This document shows, piece after piece, positions 15,483 to 23,779 of a stretch of 64,000 nt of DNA. The stretch is from assembly GCA_947856675.1 (NCBI GenBank), contig CANUCM010000067.1, positions 1 through 64,000 on the forward strand, written 5' to 3'. This stretch comes from an uncultured Clostridia bacterium. Its GTDB lineage: Bacteria; Bacillota; Clostridia; Oscillospirales; Butyricicoccaceae. Made by a program: the position numbers and the translations under genes. Every line of letters starts with the position of its first letter. Positions within the stretch are counted from its first letter, which is position 1. Below the pieces are notes generated by a model, which was not told where the DNA came from, searched no databases, and was given only the letters and a program-made list of their open reading frames with translations.

Positions 15483-16699
15483 AACATTTCGGATTGTTGG
15501 GGCGGCGGCTCGGGCACAGCTTTTCGCCGCGCATTCATAAAGAGCTGGGAGAATACGAATATCGCCTGTATGAAAAAGAGCCCTTTGAGCTGGATGCATT
15601 TTTGCGCGGCGGGGCTTTCGATGGGCTGAATGTGACCATTCCATACAAGGAAGCGGTGCTGCCCTATTGCTCACAGCTTTCCGACTGCGCCCGGGCTGTA
15701 GGCAGTGTCAACACGCTCATCCGGCAGAAGGATGGTACGCTGCTGGGTGACAATACGGATTATTGCGGATTTGAGGCCATGCTAAGGCAGGCAGACACGG
15801 ATGTCCGCGGAAAAAACGTATTGGTGCTGGGCAGCGGCGGTGCATCCAAAACCGTGCAGGCGGTTTTAAAAAAAGTCGGGGCTGAGGTATCGGTTGTATC
15901 GCGCAGCGGCCGGCTGAATTATGAAAATGTATACCGGCAGCCGGATGTCCGGATGATTGTCAATACCACACCGGTGGGCATGTATCCGGAAAACGGACGT
16001 GCCCCATTGTGTATCGGGCGGTTTCCTGCCTGTGAAGCGCTTTTCGATCTTATTTATAATCCGGCGCGCACCCGGCTTATGCTTGATGCAATGGACAGGA
16101 AAATCCCTGTGCTGGGCGGACTTTGCATGCTGGTTGAGCAGGCTGCTGCAGCCTCAGCCCTGTTTACCGGCAGGGAAGTGCCGCCGGGGGAAACCCGGGA
16201 TCTGCTGCGCCGGCTGTCGCGCGAAACAGAAAACATCGTGCTCATAGGGATGCCGGGCTGCGGAAAAACCACAACCGGCCGGATGCTGGCGCAGCTTCTC
16301 GGCCGGCCGTTTTACGATGTGGACGAGGAAATCGTCCGCCGGCAGGGCATGAGCATTCCCGAAATTTTTGCCCGCTTTGGGGAGGACGCCTTCCGCACAA
16401 TGGAAACCCGGGCCACAGCCCGGCTTTCGGCGCAAAGCGGTGCGGTGATTGCCTCCGGCGGAGGCGTTGTGGAACGCAGGGAAAACCGGGATTTGCTGCG
16501 GCAGAACAGCGTGGTTGTGTGGATCCGGCGCAGCCTTGGCGAGCTTTCGTCCGATGGACGGCCGGTTTCCCAGAGCCGCCCGATTGCAGACATTGCAGCA
16601 AAGCGCCTTCCGCTGTACGAACGGTGGAGCGACATATCCGTTGCTGCGTGCGGTGCACTGGCAACGGCGCAGCAGATTCGAAAGGAGCTTACACTATGA
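15479..16699 (+). CDS. aroE-aroK: Fused shikimate dehydrogenase - shikimate kinase
   Basis: One 406-residue chain carrying steps 4 and 5. The AroE part (about 1-235) has LGHSFSPRIHK, NVTIPYKE with the catalytic Lys, GDNTDYCGF with the catalytic Asp, the NADP loop LGSGGASKT, NTTPVGM and LGGLCMLVEQAA. The AroK part (about 243-406) has Walker A GMPGCGKTT, DVDEEIVRR, FGEDAFRTME, ASGGGVV and a lid region near DGRPVSQS. Both active sites look complete, so the fusion can channel dehydroshikimate to shikimate 3-phosphate. It overlaps pheA and aroQ by 4 bases each. Confidence 0.93.
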   Translation: MKHFGLLGRRLGHSFSPRIHKELGEYEYRLYEKEPFELDAFLRGGAFDGLNVTIPYKEAVLPYCSQLSDCARAVGSVNTLIRQKDGTLLGDNTDYCGFEAMLRQADTDVRGKNVLVLGSGGASKTVQAVLKKVGAEVSVVSRSGRLNYENVYRQPDVRMIVNTTPVGMYPENGRAPLCIGRFPACEALFDLIYNPARTRLMLDAMDRKIPVLGGLCMLVEQAAAASALFTGREVPPGETRDLLRRLSRETENIVLIGMPGCGKTTTGRMLAQLLGRPFYDVDEEIVRRQGMSIPEIFARFGEDAFRTMETRATARLSAQSGAVIASGGGVVERRENRDLLRQNSVVVWIRRSLGELSSDGRPVSQSRPIADIAAKRLPLYERWSDISVAACGALATAQQIRKELTL

Positions 16700-17133
16700 A
16701 AGTTCTGGTGATCAACGGTCCCAATCTCAACATGCTCGGGATAAGGGAGCCGGAGGTTTACGGCAGCGCAAGCTATGGCGATTTATGCCGGAGCGTGCGG
16801 GAAGTGTGCGGCCGGGAAGGGATGGAGGTGGAAATTTTCCAGTCCAACCACGAAGGCGCCCTTGTGGACGCCATACAGGGCGCTTTGGGCGTGTTTGACG
16901 GAATCGTCATCAATCCCGCGGCGTATACGCATACCAGCGTGGCCATTCTCGACGCACTGAAAGCGGTGAATCTGCCTGCTGTCGAAGTGCATCTTTCCGA
17001 CATTTCCGCGCGCGAAGATTTCCGGAGAGTTTCCTATACCGGCATGGCCTGCATCAAAACGGTGTGCGGCAAGGGCTTTGCAGGGTACGAAGAAGCGCTG
17101 ATGATACTAAAGAACCATCTGACAAAACGATAA
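16696..17133 (+). CDS. aroQ: Type II 3-dehydroquinate dehydratase
   Basis: A 145-residue dodecameric-type dehydroquinase for step 3. Motifs are INGPNLNMLG (5-14) followed by the flexible loop with REPEVYG (catalytic Tyr), QSNHEGALVD, INPAAYTHTSVAILDAL, and EVHLSDISAREDFRR with the catalytic His. The ATG at 16696 overlaps the aroEK stop and has AAAGGAG upstream. It is the last gene of the operon, followed by a strong terminator. With it every shikimate step from DAHP to chorismate is encoded in this operon. Confidence 0.96.
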   Translation: MKVLVINGPNLNMLGIREPEVYGSASYGDLCRSVREVCGREGMEVEIFQSNHEGALVDAIQGALGVFDGIVINPAAYTHTSVAILDALKAVNLPAVEVHLSDISAREDFRRVSYTGMACIKTVCGKGFAGYEEALMILKNHLTKR

Positions 17134-17135
17134 GC

Positions 17136-17166
17136 AAAGGCCCGGGCCAGAGCCCGGGCCTTTGTC
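17136..17166. terminator. Terminator between aroQ and ypeB
   Basis: Perfect 12-bp GC-rich stem (17136-17147 with 17152-17163), loop CAGA, T-rich tails on both strands. It ends the aro operon and the convergent ypeB transcript. Confidence 0.88.
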
Positions 17167-18486
17167 TTACATGGTCAGCGTGCCGTCTTCGCTTTCAATG
17201 AGAATCAGGATGTTTTCTTCTATACCGCTCAGTGCGTTGATATACACAATCACATGCATGTCATCCTGGGTGGTGCAGATGAACTCGTAGCACAGCAGCT
17301 CACTTTTCCAGTCCGTGGGAATCACGGCAAGCCTGGTTTCCAAAATCTTCAGGCTGCTTTCCACTTTTGCCCGGGCATCGGCCTCTGACACCTGCGGCGT
17401 ATCGATGCTGCGCTCCCGGTGGCTCATCATATATCCCCGGGATTCAAACCCGATGATTGCTCCGTCATCCAGTGCAACCGACACCTTGACAAGATCCGGG
17501 TAGATCATCACGCCATCCTGCACATGGCAGAAGTTAATGGTCAGCATGTTGTCAAAGCGGGTGTAGTAGCTTTCTTTCATGCTGCCATACCCGTGCTCTT
17601 CAAGGAAAACCGCAGCGCGCTCAACGCCTTCCTGCGCAGTAAGCGAAGCCTCTCCGACAGAGCTTGCGTCAGACATTCGGTATACAAACCCGCCGGCCTG
17701 CGAAACGTCGACGCTGACGCCCTGCTGTGTGGAAAAGCTGTAGCAGGCAATGGTGCCGCTGCCTTTATAGTCCAGGGAAAAGGAGTCTTCGGGCAGCGAG
17801 CAAAAAGCGGCTGCAGCTGCGCGTGCCTGCGCTTCGCTGACGGTTTTCTGGCCTTCCAGCATGGCGGGGTTTTGTTTTTCAAGGTGCTGGGAAAACGGGC
17901 CGTCATAAATCAGCGTGGCATATTGCGGAAATTCCTGTTCCATGGTGCTGAAGCTGTCGGCCAGCGCGGACGTGTCACTTCCTGCCTGCGGCTCGTAGTA
18001 CATTTCACCGGCGTCCAGCCGGGCTTTGAGCAAAGTAAGTTCCTCTGTAAGGCTTTGCGCAGTGGTGCACAGCGAGGTCAGCGCCTCTTTCTGCTCCTGT
18101 GTGGCCGTCTGCCCACGGGAGGCCGCGCGCAGCAGGGAATAGGCGTAATCGCCTGTTCGTGCAATGAACGTCTGGGTCTTTTCCAGGCCTTCTTCGCTCG
18201 AAGGCAGCAGGGACAGGGCGCTCTTGGCGCATTCAGCCTGCCGCCAAATTTGAGCGGAAAGGGTGGAAATTGTAGACGGTGAAGCGGTGTAGCGGATCTT
18301 CTGTAAAGCGGCGTCTAAGTCGGACAGGCTTTCGAGCAGCTCTGAATAGGCTTTTTCGTGGGAGTGGGTCAGAGTTGTCTGGTACTTTTCCGTCCGGATG
18401 CCGTAGTACAGGGTGCTTCCGGCAAAAATGATCGTCAGTGCCAGCAAAAAACTGACAAGCTGTGTCGGAAAACGCTTATCTTTCAT
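17167..18486 (-). CDS. ypeB: Spore germination protein YpeB
   Basis: A 439-residue protein with an N-terminal membrane anchor (about 11-28), a long helical region to about 200 and C-terminal PepSY-type repeats, as in YpeB of Bacillus. YpeB holds the cortex-lytic enzyme SleB in the dormant spore and is cleaved during germination. In Bacillus sleB is directly upstream; here there is no sleB neighbour, so the partner must be encoded elsewhere. AGGAGG precedes the ATG. Family assignment rests on overall layout and segments such as TRTGDYAYSLLRAA and the Gly-rich VSVDVSQAGGFVYRM strand. Confidence 0.82.
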   Translation of the reverse strand: MKDKRFPTQLVSFLLALTIIFAGSTLYYGIRTEKYQTTLTHSHEKAYSELLESLSDLDAALQKIRYTASPSTISTLSAQIWRQAECAKSALSLLPSSEEGLEKTQTFIARTGDYAYSLLRAASRGQTATQEQKEALTSLCTTAQSLTEELTLLKARLDAGEMYYEPQAGSDTSALADSFSTMEQEFPQYATLIYDGPFSQHLEKQNPAMLEGQKTVSEAQARAAAAAFCSLPEDSFSLDYKGSGTIACYSFSTQQGVSVDVSQAGGFVYRMSDASSVGEASLTAQEGVERAAVFLEEHGYGSMKESYYTRFDNMLTINFCHVQDGVMIYPDLVKVSVALDDGAIIGFESRGYMMSHRERSIDTPQVSEADARAKVESSLKILETRLAVIPTDWKSELLCYEFICTTQDDMHVIVYINALSGIEENILILIESEDGTLTM

Positions 18487-18568
18487 ACGAGGCCTCCTGA
18501 AAGGGGTTGTTTTGCTGTATTTTTAGCAAATAATTTACAATTATTCCCCTTGCAGCCAGAGTCAGTGC

Positions 18569-18597
18569 TTGCCCTTTTTTCGACGTTATGATAAGAT
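18569..18597 (+). promoter_or_regulatory. Probable sigma-A promoter of the aminotransferase gene
   Basis: TTGCCC (18569-18574), 17-bp spacer, TAAGAT (18592-18597). Each box matches consensus at four of six positions and the spacing is ideal. It lies 46 bases ahead of the start codon. Confidence 0.45.
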
Positions 18598-18643
18598 AAC
18601 TATGTGTGTTGTGAATCAAATCACTTTTGAAAGGGAGAGATTC

Positions 18644-19843
18644 ATGGAGTTTCATTTTTCGGAGAGAATGCTCACGCTCAAGCCGTCGGTTATCCGTGAG
18701 ATACTGAAAAGCGTCACGCCGGATATGATTGCATTTGCAGCCGGCAACCCGTCAACCGACACGTTCCCCATTGAGGAAATGGGGCAAATTGCAAACGAGC
18801 TGTTTGCCGATAAAACGCGTATTGCGAGCATTTTGCAGTACGGCGTTTCGGAGGGGTATCAGCCTCTGCGCGAAAGCTGCTTTGCCCGCATGCGCGGCAA
18901 GTACCAGACCGGCGCGGATTTTGACGAGCTGATCATCACAAGCGGCGGGCAGCAGGCCATTGATTTGCTCAGCAAGGCCATGCTCGATCCGGGGGACACC
19001 GTGATTGTCGAAGGTCCCAGCTTTATTGGTTCGCTGAACACCTTCCGGACATACCAGGCCAATCTGGTCGCTGCGCCCATGCAGCCCGACGGCATGGATC
19101 TTGATGTGCTGGAGAACCTTCTTAAAACCGAGAAAAACGTCAAGTTCATTTACATCATTTCCACATTCCAGAACCCGTCCGGTTATACGACCAGCCTTGA
19201 AAAGCGCCACGCCATTTTGGAGCTGGCCCGCCGTTACGACGTTTTGATTCTGGAAGACAACCCCTATTTTGAGCTGCGGTATGAGGGCGAATACGTGCCC
19301 AACATCAAGAGCCTGGACAAGGAAGGCCGTGTCGTCTATGCGGGCTCGTACTCCAAGATACTTTCCGCCGGCATCCGTCTGGGCTTTGCCATCGGCCACA
19401 GGGATTTGATTTCCAAAATGGTCATCGGCAAACAGGCCAGCGACGTGCATACCAACCTGTTTTTCCAGGTGGTGGCTGCAGAGTACATGAACCGTTTCGA
19501 TCTGGACGCACACATTGAGAAAGCCCGCGGGATTTATCGTGAAAAGCGCGATTTGATGCTTTCCTGCCTTGGGGCCAAGCTGCCGGATTGCGTAACCTTC
19601 TCCCGGCCGCAGGGCGGACTGTTTGTCTGGATGGATTTGCCGGCCGGGTCGGACGGAAAGGATCTTGCCGCATTGACCGTCAAGCAGAAAGTGTCCATCG
19701 TCCCGGGCAACTGCTTTATGGTGGATGACGCAAAGGTCAACAGCGGCGTGCGTCTGAACTTTTCCATGCCGAGCAAGGCGCAGATTGAAAAGGGAACGGA
19801 TATTCTTGCTGCCTGCGTGAAGGAATATCTCGGCAGAAAGTAA
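18644..19843 (+). CDS. PLP-dependent class I/II aminotransferase (2-aminoadipate/aromatic type)
   Basis: A 399-residue fold-type I aminotransferase of the MocR/LysN-like group. Visible are FAAGNPSTDTFP, YGVSEGYQPLRE, ITSGGQQAIDLL, TFQNPSGYTTS, LEDNPYFELRYEG and the PLP-lysine loop SYSKILSAGIRLGF, ending with an RLNFSMPS arginine. The start at 18644 is set by AAGGGAGAG; the frame is open upstream without a ribosome site. Members of this group transaminate 2-oxoadipate, aromatic keto acids and branched chains. Lying beside an aro operon that ends at phenylpyruvate and hydroxyphenylpyruvate, it is a good candidate for the final Phe/Tyr step, but that is inference. Confidence 0.85.
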   Translation: MEFHFSERMLTLKPSVIREILKSVTPDMIAFAAGNPSTDTFPIEEMGQIANELFADKTRIASILQYGVSEGYQPLRESCFARMRGKYQTGADFDELIITSGGQQAIDLLSKAMLDPGDTVIVEGPSFIGSLNTFRTYQANLVAAPMQPDGMDLDVLENLLKTEKNVKFIYIISTFQNPSGYTTSLEKRHAILELARRYDVLILEDNPYFELRYEGEYVPNIKSLDKEGRVVYAGSYSKILSAGIRLGFAIGHRDLISKMVIGKQASDVHTNLFFQVVAAEYMNRFDLDAHIEKARGIYREKRDLMLSCLGAKLPDCVTFSRPQGGLFVWMDLPAGSDGKDLAALTVKQKVSIVPGNCFMVDDAKVNSGVRLNFSMPSKAQIEKGTDILAACVKEYLGRK

Positions 19844-19861
19844 ACTTTAACCTCCGGAAAA

Positions 19862-19893
19862 ATGCTCCGTGCAGCCTGGCCTGCACGGAGCAT
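19862..19893. terminator. Hairpin after the aminotransferase gene
   Basis: Perfect 13-bp stem (19862-19874 with 19881-19893), 6-nt loop. No clear T run follows, so it may be a weak terminator or an mRNA 3'-end stabiliser. Confidence 0.45.
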
Positions 19894-19973
19894 CAAACGC
19901 TTTACGACGGGGAAAATAAACTGAAAGGCGGCTTCGGACCGGGATTCCGGCCGCGGCAAGGCAGGGTAAAAAC

Positions 19974-21098
19974 ATGGTTATCGACAACAATCTTATGCTG
20001 ACGGCAATGTTCGCCTTCGTCACCGCACTGGCAGTTTCCTTTGCGGCCACACCGGCGGTTAAGATATGTGCCAAGCATTTTGGGGCGGTGGATGTTCCGA
20101 AGGACAACCGCCGCATGCACAAAGTGCCCATTCCCCGCATGGGCGGGTTGGCAATTTTCCTGGGTTTTATCATCAGCACCTCACTGTTTGGGCATTTGAC
20201 ACGCCAAACAAGCGCCATTTTGCTCGGCGCCGTACTGATTGTCATTTTGGGCATTATTGATGACAAAATGGCGCTGCCGCCTTCTGTAAAGTTTGTCGGA
20301 CAGATTGCCGCGGCGCTGATTCCCGCGCTGAACGGCGTGGACATTGAACGATTTACCAACCCCTTTGCCGAGGGAGCTTATTTTTCTCTCGGTATTTTCG
20401 CCATTCCCGTAACCGTTATCTGGATTGTGGGACTGACCAACGCCGTCAATTTTATTGACGGGCTGGATGGGCTTGCGGTCGGCGTTTCGTCCATTGCGTC
20501 CATCACCATGTTCACCATTGCCGTTTTGGTATCGGAAACCTATGTAGCCATTATGATGGCGGCCCTGGCCGGTGCCTGCATAGGTTTTATGCCTTACAAC
20601 ATGAACCCCGCCAAAATCTTTATGGGCGATACCGGTTCAATGTTTTTGGGGTATATTCTGGCGACGGTATCCATTGAAGGGCTTTTCAAGTTTTACGCTG
20701 TCATTTCGTTTGCTGTGCCTTTCATCATGCTGGGGCTTCCGATTTTTGACACAGCCTTTGCCATTATCCGCCGCCTGCTCAAAGGGCAGAGCCCGCTTCA
20801 GGCCGATCGCGGGCACGTGCATCACAGGCTGATTGACATGGGGTTTGATCAGAAACAGTCTGTGGCAATCCTGTATGTACTCAGCGCCATTTTGGGCTTG
20901 TCCGCCGTGCTGTTAACGACAAGCGGCGAAGTGAAAATTATCATTCTTGCTGTCACCGTACTGCTTTCCGTCATCATCGGTCTCAGCATTACCGCCTATG
21001 ATCAGCACAGCGAACAGCGCCACCACGAAGAAGAAACCGCGCAGCGCAGCGCCGAGGCTTCTGAGGCCGGCAAGGAGGACGGGCATGAAAAAAATTAA
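19974..21098 (+). CDS. tagO: Undecaprenyl-phosphate GlcNAc-1-phosphate transferase (TagO/WecA)
   Basis: A 374-residue polytopic membrane enzyme that starts teichoic-acid-like or other surface glycans by moving a sugar 1-phosphate to undecaprenyl phosphate. About ten membrane helices. Hallmarks are RRMHKVPIPRMGGLAIF, the metal-binding IIDDK, NAVNFIDGLDGLAVG, MGDTGSMFLGY and the cytoplasmic RGHVHHRLIDMG loop. The last 40 residues are charged (Glu/His-rich). It overlaps the next gene, a UDP-GlcNAc epimerase, by 14 bases; the pair would supply GlcNAc/ManNAc linkage units. Confidence 0.92.
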   Translation: MVIDNNLMLTAMFAFVTALAVSFAATPAVKICAKHFGAVDVPKDNRRMHKVPIPRMGGLAIFLGFIISTSLFGHLTRQTSAILLGAVLIVILGIIDDKMALPPSVKFVGQIAAALIPALNGVDIERFTNPFAEGAYFSLGIFAIPVTVIWIVGLTNAVNFIDGLDGLAVGVSSIASITMFTIAVLVSETYVAIMMAALAGACIGFMPYNMNPAKIFMGDTGSMFLGYILATVSIEGLFKFYAVISFAVPFIMLGLPIFDTAFAIIRRLLKGQSPLQADRGHVHHRLIDMGFDQKQSVAILYVLSAILGLSAVLLTTSGEVKIIILAVTVLLSVIIGLSITAYDQHSEQRHHEEETAQRSAEASEAGKEDGHEKN

Positions 21099-22236
21099 AG
21101 TACTTTCTGTTTTCGGCACCCGGCCCGAAGCGATTAAAATGGCGCCTCTCGTGCGCACTCTGGCCGCGGATGAGCGCATTGAATCGGTGGTTTGCGTAAC
21201 GGCGCAGCACAGGCAGATGCTGGATCAGGTTCTGTCGGCTTTTTCCATCGTACCGCAGTATGACCTCAACATCATGCAGCCCTCGCAGACGCTGTCATCC
21301 ATCACAGTGCGCACACTGACCGGCCTGGAGCGTGTGCTGGAAGAGGCAGGCCCTGACTTGGTCCTTGTCCACGGCGATACCAGCACAACCTTTGCCGGCG
21401 CTCTGGCGGCTTTTTACCGGAAAATTCCCGTGGGGCATGTCGAGGCCGGCCTGCGCAGCTTTGACAAATATTCCCCTTATCCCGAAGAAGCCAACCGCCG
21501 TCTTACCGGTGTTTTGGCCGAGCTTCATTTTGCGCCGACGCAGCAGAACGCAGAAAACCTGCGCCGCGAAGGTACGGTGAAAAACCTGTTTATTACCGGC
21601 AACACCGTTATCGACGCGCTGCATACGACCGTTCAGGAGGGCTATCGTTTTGAGCAGCCTGAACTGAATGCAATTGATTATGCGGGGCGGAAAGTGGTTT
21701 TGCTTACGGCGCACCGCCGTGAGAACTACGGGCAGCCCATGGAAAACATTGTTTCTGCGGTTTCCGAGCTGGCCCAAAACTATCCTGAAGCATTGTTTGT
21801 GTACCCCGTGCACCTAAGCCCGTATGTCCAGCAAACAGCCAAAGCCGGCCTCAGCGGGCTGCCCAATGTATTGCTGATACCGCCGCTCGGCGTTTTGGAT
21901 ATGCACAATCTGATGGCGCGCTGCCATTTGGTGATGACGGATTCCGGCGGCCTGCAGGAAGAAGCACCGGCCCTTGGAAAACCGGTGCTGGTTCTTCGCC
22001 GGGAAACCGAACGGCCCGAAGCGGTCGAAGCCGGAACGGTGCTTCTTGCGGGTACGGAGCGCGAAGGCATTGTTGCTGCCGCCCGCCGCCTGTTTGATGA
22101 TCCGGCAGCCTGGAAAGCCATGTCACATGCCGTCAATCCGTATGGTGACGGCAAGGCCTGCAGCCGTATTACCCGGGACATTTTGTATTATTTCGGATGT
22201 GTTTCGTCGCCGGCATCTGATTTTGCTCCGTTTTAA
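21085..22236 (+). CDS. wecB: UDP-N-acetylglucosamine 2-epimerase (non-hydrolysing)
   Basis: A 383-residue GT-B-fold enzyme interconverting UDP-GlcNAc and UDP-ManNAc. Motifs are VFGTRPEAIKMAPL (9-22), TAQHRQMLD, VHGDTSTTFAGALAAF, HVEAGLRS, PEEANRR, TAHRRENYG with the catalytic His, and TDSGGLQEEAP. The start at 21085 lies inside tagO behind GGAGG; the frame is open upstream within tagO only. ManNAc is needed for the teichoic acid linkage unit or the CsaB-type secondary wall polymer, which fits the pyruvyl transferase gene further on. Confidence 0.93.
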   Translation: MKKIKVLSVFGTRPEAIKMAPLVRTLAADERIESVVCVTAQHRQMLDQVLSAFSIVPQYDLNIMQPSQTLSSITVRTLTGLERVLEEAGPDLVLVHGDTSTTFAGALAAFYRKIPVGHVEAGLRSFDKYSPYPEEANRRLTGVLAELHFAPTQQNAENLRREGTVKNLFITGNTVIDALHTTVQEGYRFEQPELNAIDYAGRKVVLLTAHRRENYGQPMENIVSAVSELAQNYPEALFVYPVHLSPYVQQTAKAGLSGLPNVLLIPPLGVLDMHNLMARCHLVMTDSGGLQEEAPALGKPVLVLRRETERPEAVEAGTVLLAGTEREGIVAAARRLFDDPAAWKAMSHAVNPYGDGKACSRITRDILYYFGCVSSPASDFAPF

Positions 22237-22259
22237 GTGGCGCAGAAGGAGGGAAGAGC

Positions 22260-23021
22260 GTGGATAAAAAACTGCTGCTTCGTGCAGGCGCTGTCGCCGG
22301 GATTTTAGCAGCAGGACTGTTTGCCAGCTTTTACTGGCCGCAAAGCACAGGCTCTTCTCCCGAGATCATCCTGCCGCAAAGCGGAGGGACGGACATTGAG
22401 CTGGAAGGAGAAACACAGCAGTATAACCACCGCGTCATTGATGAAATCACAATGGACACAAGCTCGGTTCAGAGAGTGGTGGCTTCTTTGCGGCGCCCCG
22501 GGGAATATTCCTTTACAGGCCAGGTGACGTATTATTACGGAGATGGCCAGACGGGCGTTTTCTCCGTGCGCGGTGCGGTGCGCGGTGAGCTGTGCAAAGT
22601 GGTTCAAAGCATGCCGGACGGTCTTTTCAAGCACACTATCTTGACGCCGGCCAGTGTTTATATTTGGAGCAGCAGCACCCTTTCCTACTATAAGGGCGCT
22701 GCTGGAAATGTTTCGGCCGACGAGCTGGCCCTTCTTCCTACCTATGAAGATTTGTTGTCGGTGCCGCAGGAAGAAATTGCGGATGCCTCCTTTGAAAAGA
22801 ACGGGGAAGGGCAACTTTGTGTTTATGCGCGCCGGCTGAGCGCCGACGGGTCTTTGGAAGAGCAATACTACATTGATGTGCAGACCGGTCTGCTGACCTC
22901 ATTTACAGCGTATGAGGGGGGGAAGCCGACGTATGCAATGCAGCTTACCCCCGCGGTGGAGACGGTGGGGGATGACTGGTTCACGCTCCCGTCCGGAGCG
23001 GTCGTCACGGCTTCCGATTAA
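22260..23021 (+). CDS. Membrane-anchored protein of unknown function
   Basis: A 253-residue protein starting at GTG behind AGAAGGAGGG, with a hydrophobic segment at about 7-26 (signal anchor) and a mostly beta extracellular domain. Pieces such as GEYSFTGQVTYYYGDGQ, SVYIWSSSTLSYYKG and EEQYYIDVQTGLLTSFTAYEGG have the rhythm of LolA/RseB-like lipid-binding half-barrels, but I cannot assign it. It is 23 bases after wecB and may be co-transcribed. Its end overlaps the convergent gene by 4 bases. Confidence 0.6.
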   Translation: MDKKLLLRAGAVAGILAAGLFASFYWPQSTGSSPEIILPQSGGTDIELEGETQQYNHRVIDEITMDTSSVQRVVASLRRPGEYSFTGQVTYYYGDGQTGVFSVRGAVRGELCKVVQSMPDGLFKHTILTPASVYIWSSSTLSYYKGAAGNVSADELALLPTYEDLLSVPQEEIADASFEKNGEGQLCVYARRLSADGSLEEQYYIDVQTGLLTSFTAYEGGKPTYAMQLTPAVETVGDDWFTLPSGAVVTASD

Positions 23022-23320
23022 AAGCCGAGCAGCAGCAGAACGCCGATGATGAGCAGCGTATCGGTGACATTTTCATCCTCATCTGCCACGAGAAAATATA
23101 CCAAAACAATGAGCAGCAGGGTATCTGCGTTGAGTTCCGGGAGCTTGAGCTCACCGCCGAGCAGATTTTTAAACAGCCCCAAAATCCCCTGGTTTTTTCC
23201 GGACGCATGCTCCTGGGCTTCGGGCTGCCCGGTGTCCGGCTGCTCTGGAGATGACTGTGTATCTCCGGCGGGCTTGAAGAAATTTTCAAACCCGCCGGAG
23301 TTCATATATCGGTTGTACAT
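23018..23320 (-). CDS. Small protein with hydrophobic C-terminus, unknown function
   Basis: A 100-residue protein. The first 45 residues are polar (Gln/Pro/Glu-rich), followed by GILGLFKNLLGGELKLPELN and a strongly hydrophobic end (about 66-100) with an acidic VADEDENVTD break, giving two short membrane segments. It is the third gene of a three-gene minus-strand cassette. Not a family I can name. Confidence 0.6.
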   Translation of the reverse strand: MYNRYMNSGGFENFFKPAGDTQSSPEQPDTGQPEAQEHASGKNQGILGLFKNLLGGELKLPELNADTLLLIVLVYFLVADEDENVTDTLLIIGVLLLLGF

Positions 23321-23326
23321 TCCCGC

Positions 23327-23773
23327 TCATCTCTCCTTCAGCCCAAGTGCCATCTTTGCCGCCACGGTCATATTGGCCATTTTGATGGCGCGATCGACGT
23401 TGTCTGCCCGTTCAGCCGTCATGTACGGCTTGATGGCACTGACAAGGTTGAGACGTTTTTGATCTATGTAGCTGCTTTTTCCGGAAAAAGCGAGCAGCAG
23501 CTGCGGAAGCGCTGAAATCGGAGAGCCCGATGCGCCATTGCCGGACTGGCCCTGTGCATCGCCGGCGGATTCCGTTTTTCGGCTGTGAAGGGCCTCGATC
23601 AGCGGTCCCAGACAATCGTATGTGCTGTCGGTTTGGTTTTCGGAGGCATCGTCCTGGCACGCCGGGTGGTTTTGCCCGTTTTGCTGCCACAGCGATTCAG
23701 CGGCCTCCAGCACCTGTGAAAGGCCGTCTCCGCTTTCAAAAAGCTGTTTCAGCACTTCGCCAAGCTCTGCCAT
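23327..23773 (-). CDS. Unknown protein, second gene of small cassette
   Basis: A 148-residue cytoplasmic-looking protein. The N-terminal helix (1-30) is acidic, the middle is Ser/Gly/Gln-rich and probably disordered (35-85), and the C-terminal helical part (about 88-148) reads QKRLNLVSAIKPYM then ERADNVDRAIKMAN. Small Clostridia proteins with a similar 'KRL.L..A.KPY....R...D.AI' end are usually annotated hypothetical. CAGGAGTG upstream overlaps the previous gene's stop. Confidence 0.6.
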   Translation of the reverse strand: MAELGEVLKQLFESGDGLSQVLEAAESLWQQNGQNHPACQDDASENQTDSTYDCLGPLIEALHSRKTESAGDAQGQSGNGASGSPISALPQLLLAFSGKSSYIDQKRLNLVSAIKPYMTAERADNVDRAIKMANMTVAAKMALGLKER

Positions 23774-23779
23774 AGCACA

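Noticed and set aside
14613..15674. 353-codon minus-strand frame
   Set aside because: Antisense of pheA and aroEK; composition is Arg/His/Gln-rich as expected for a shadow frame.
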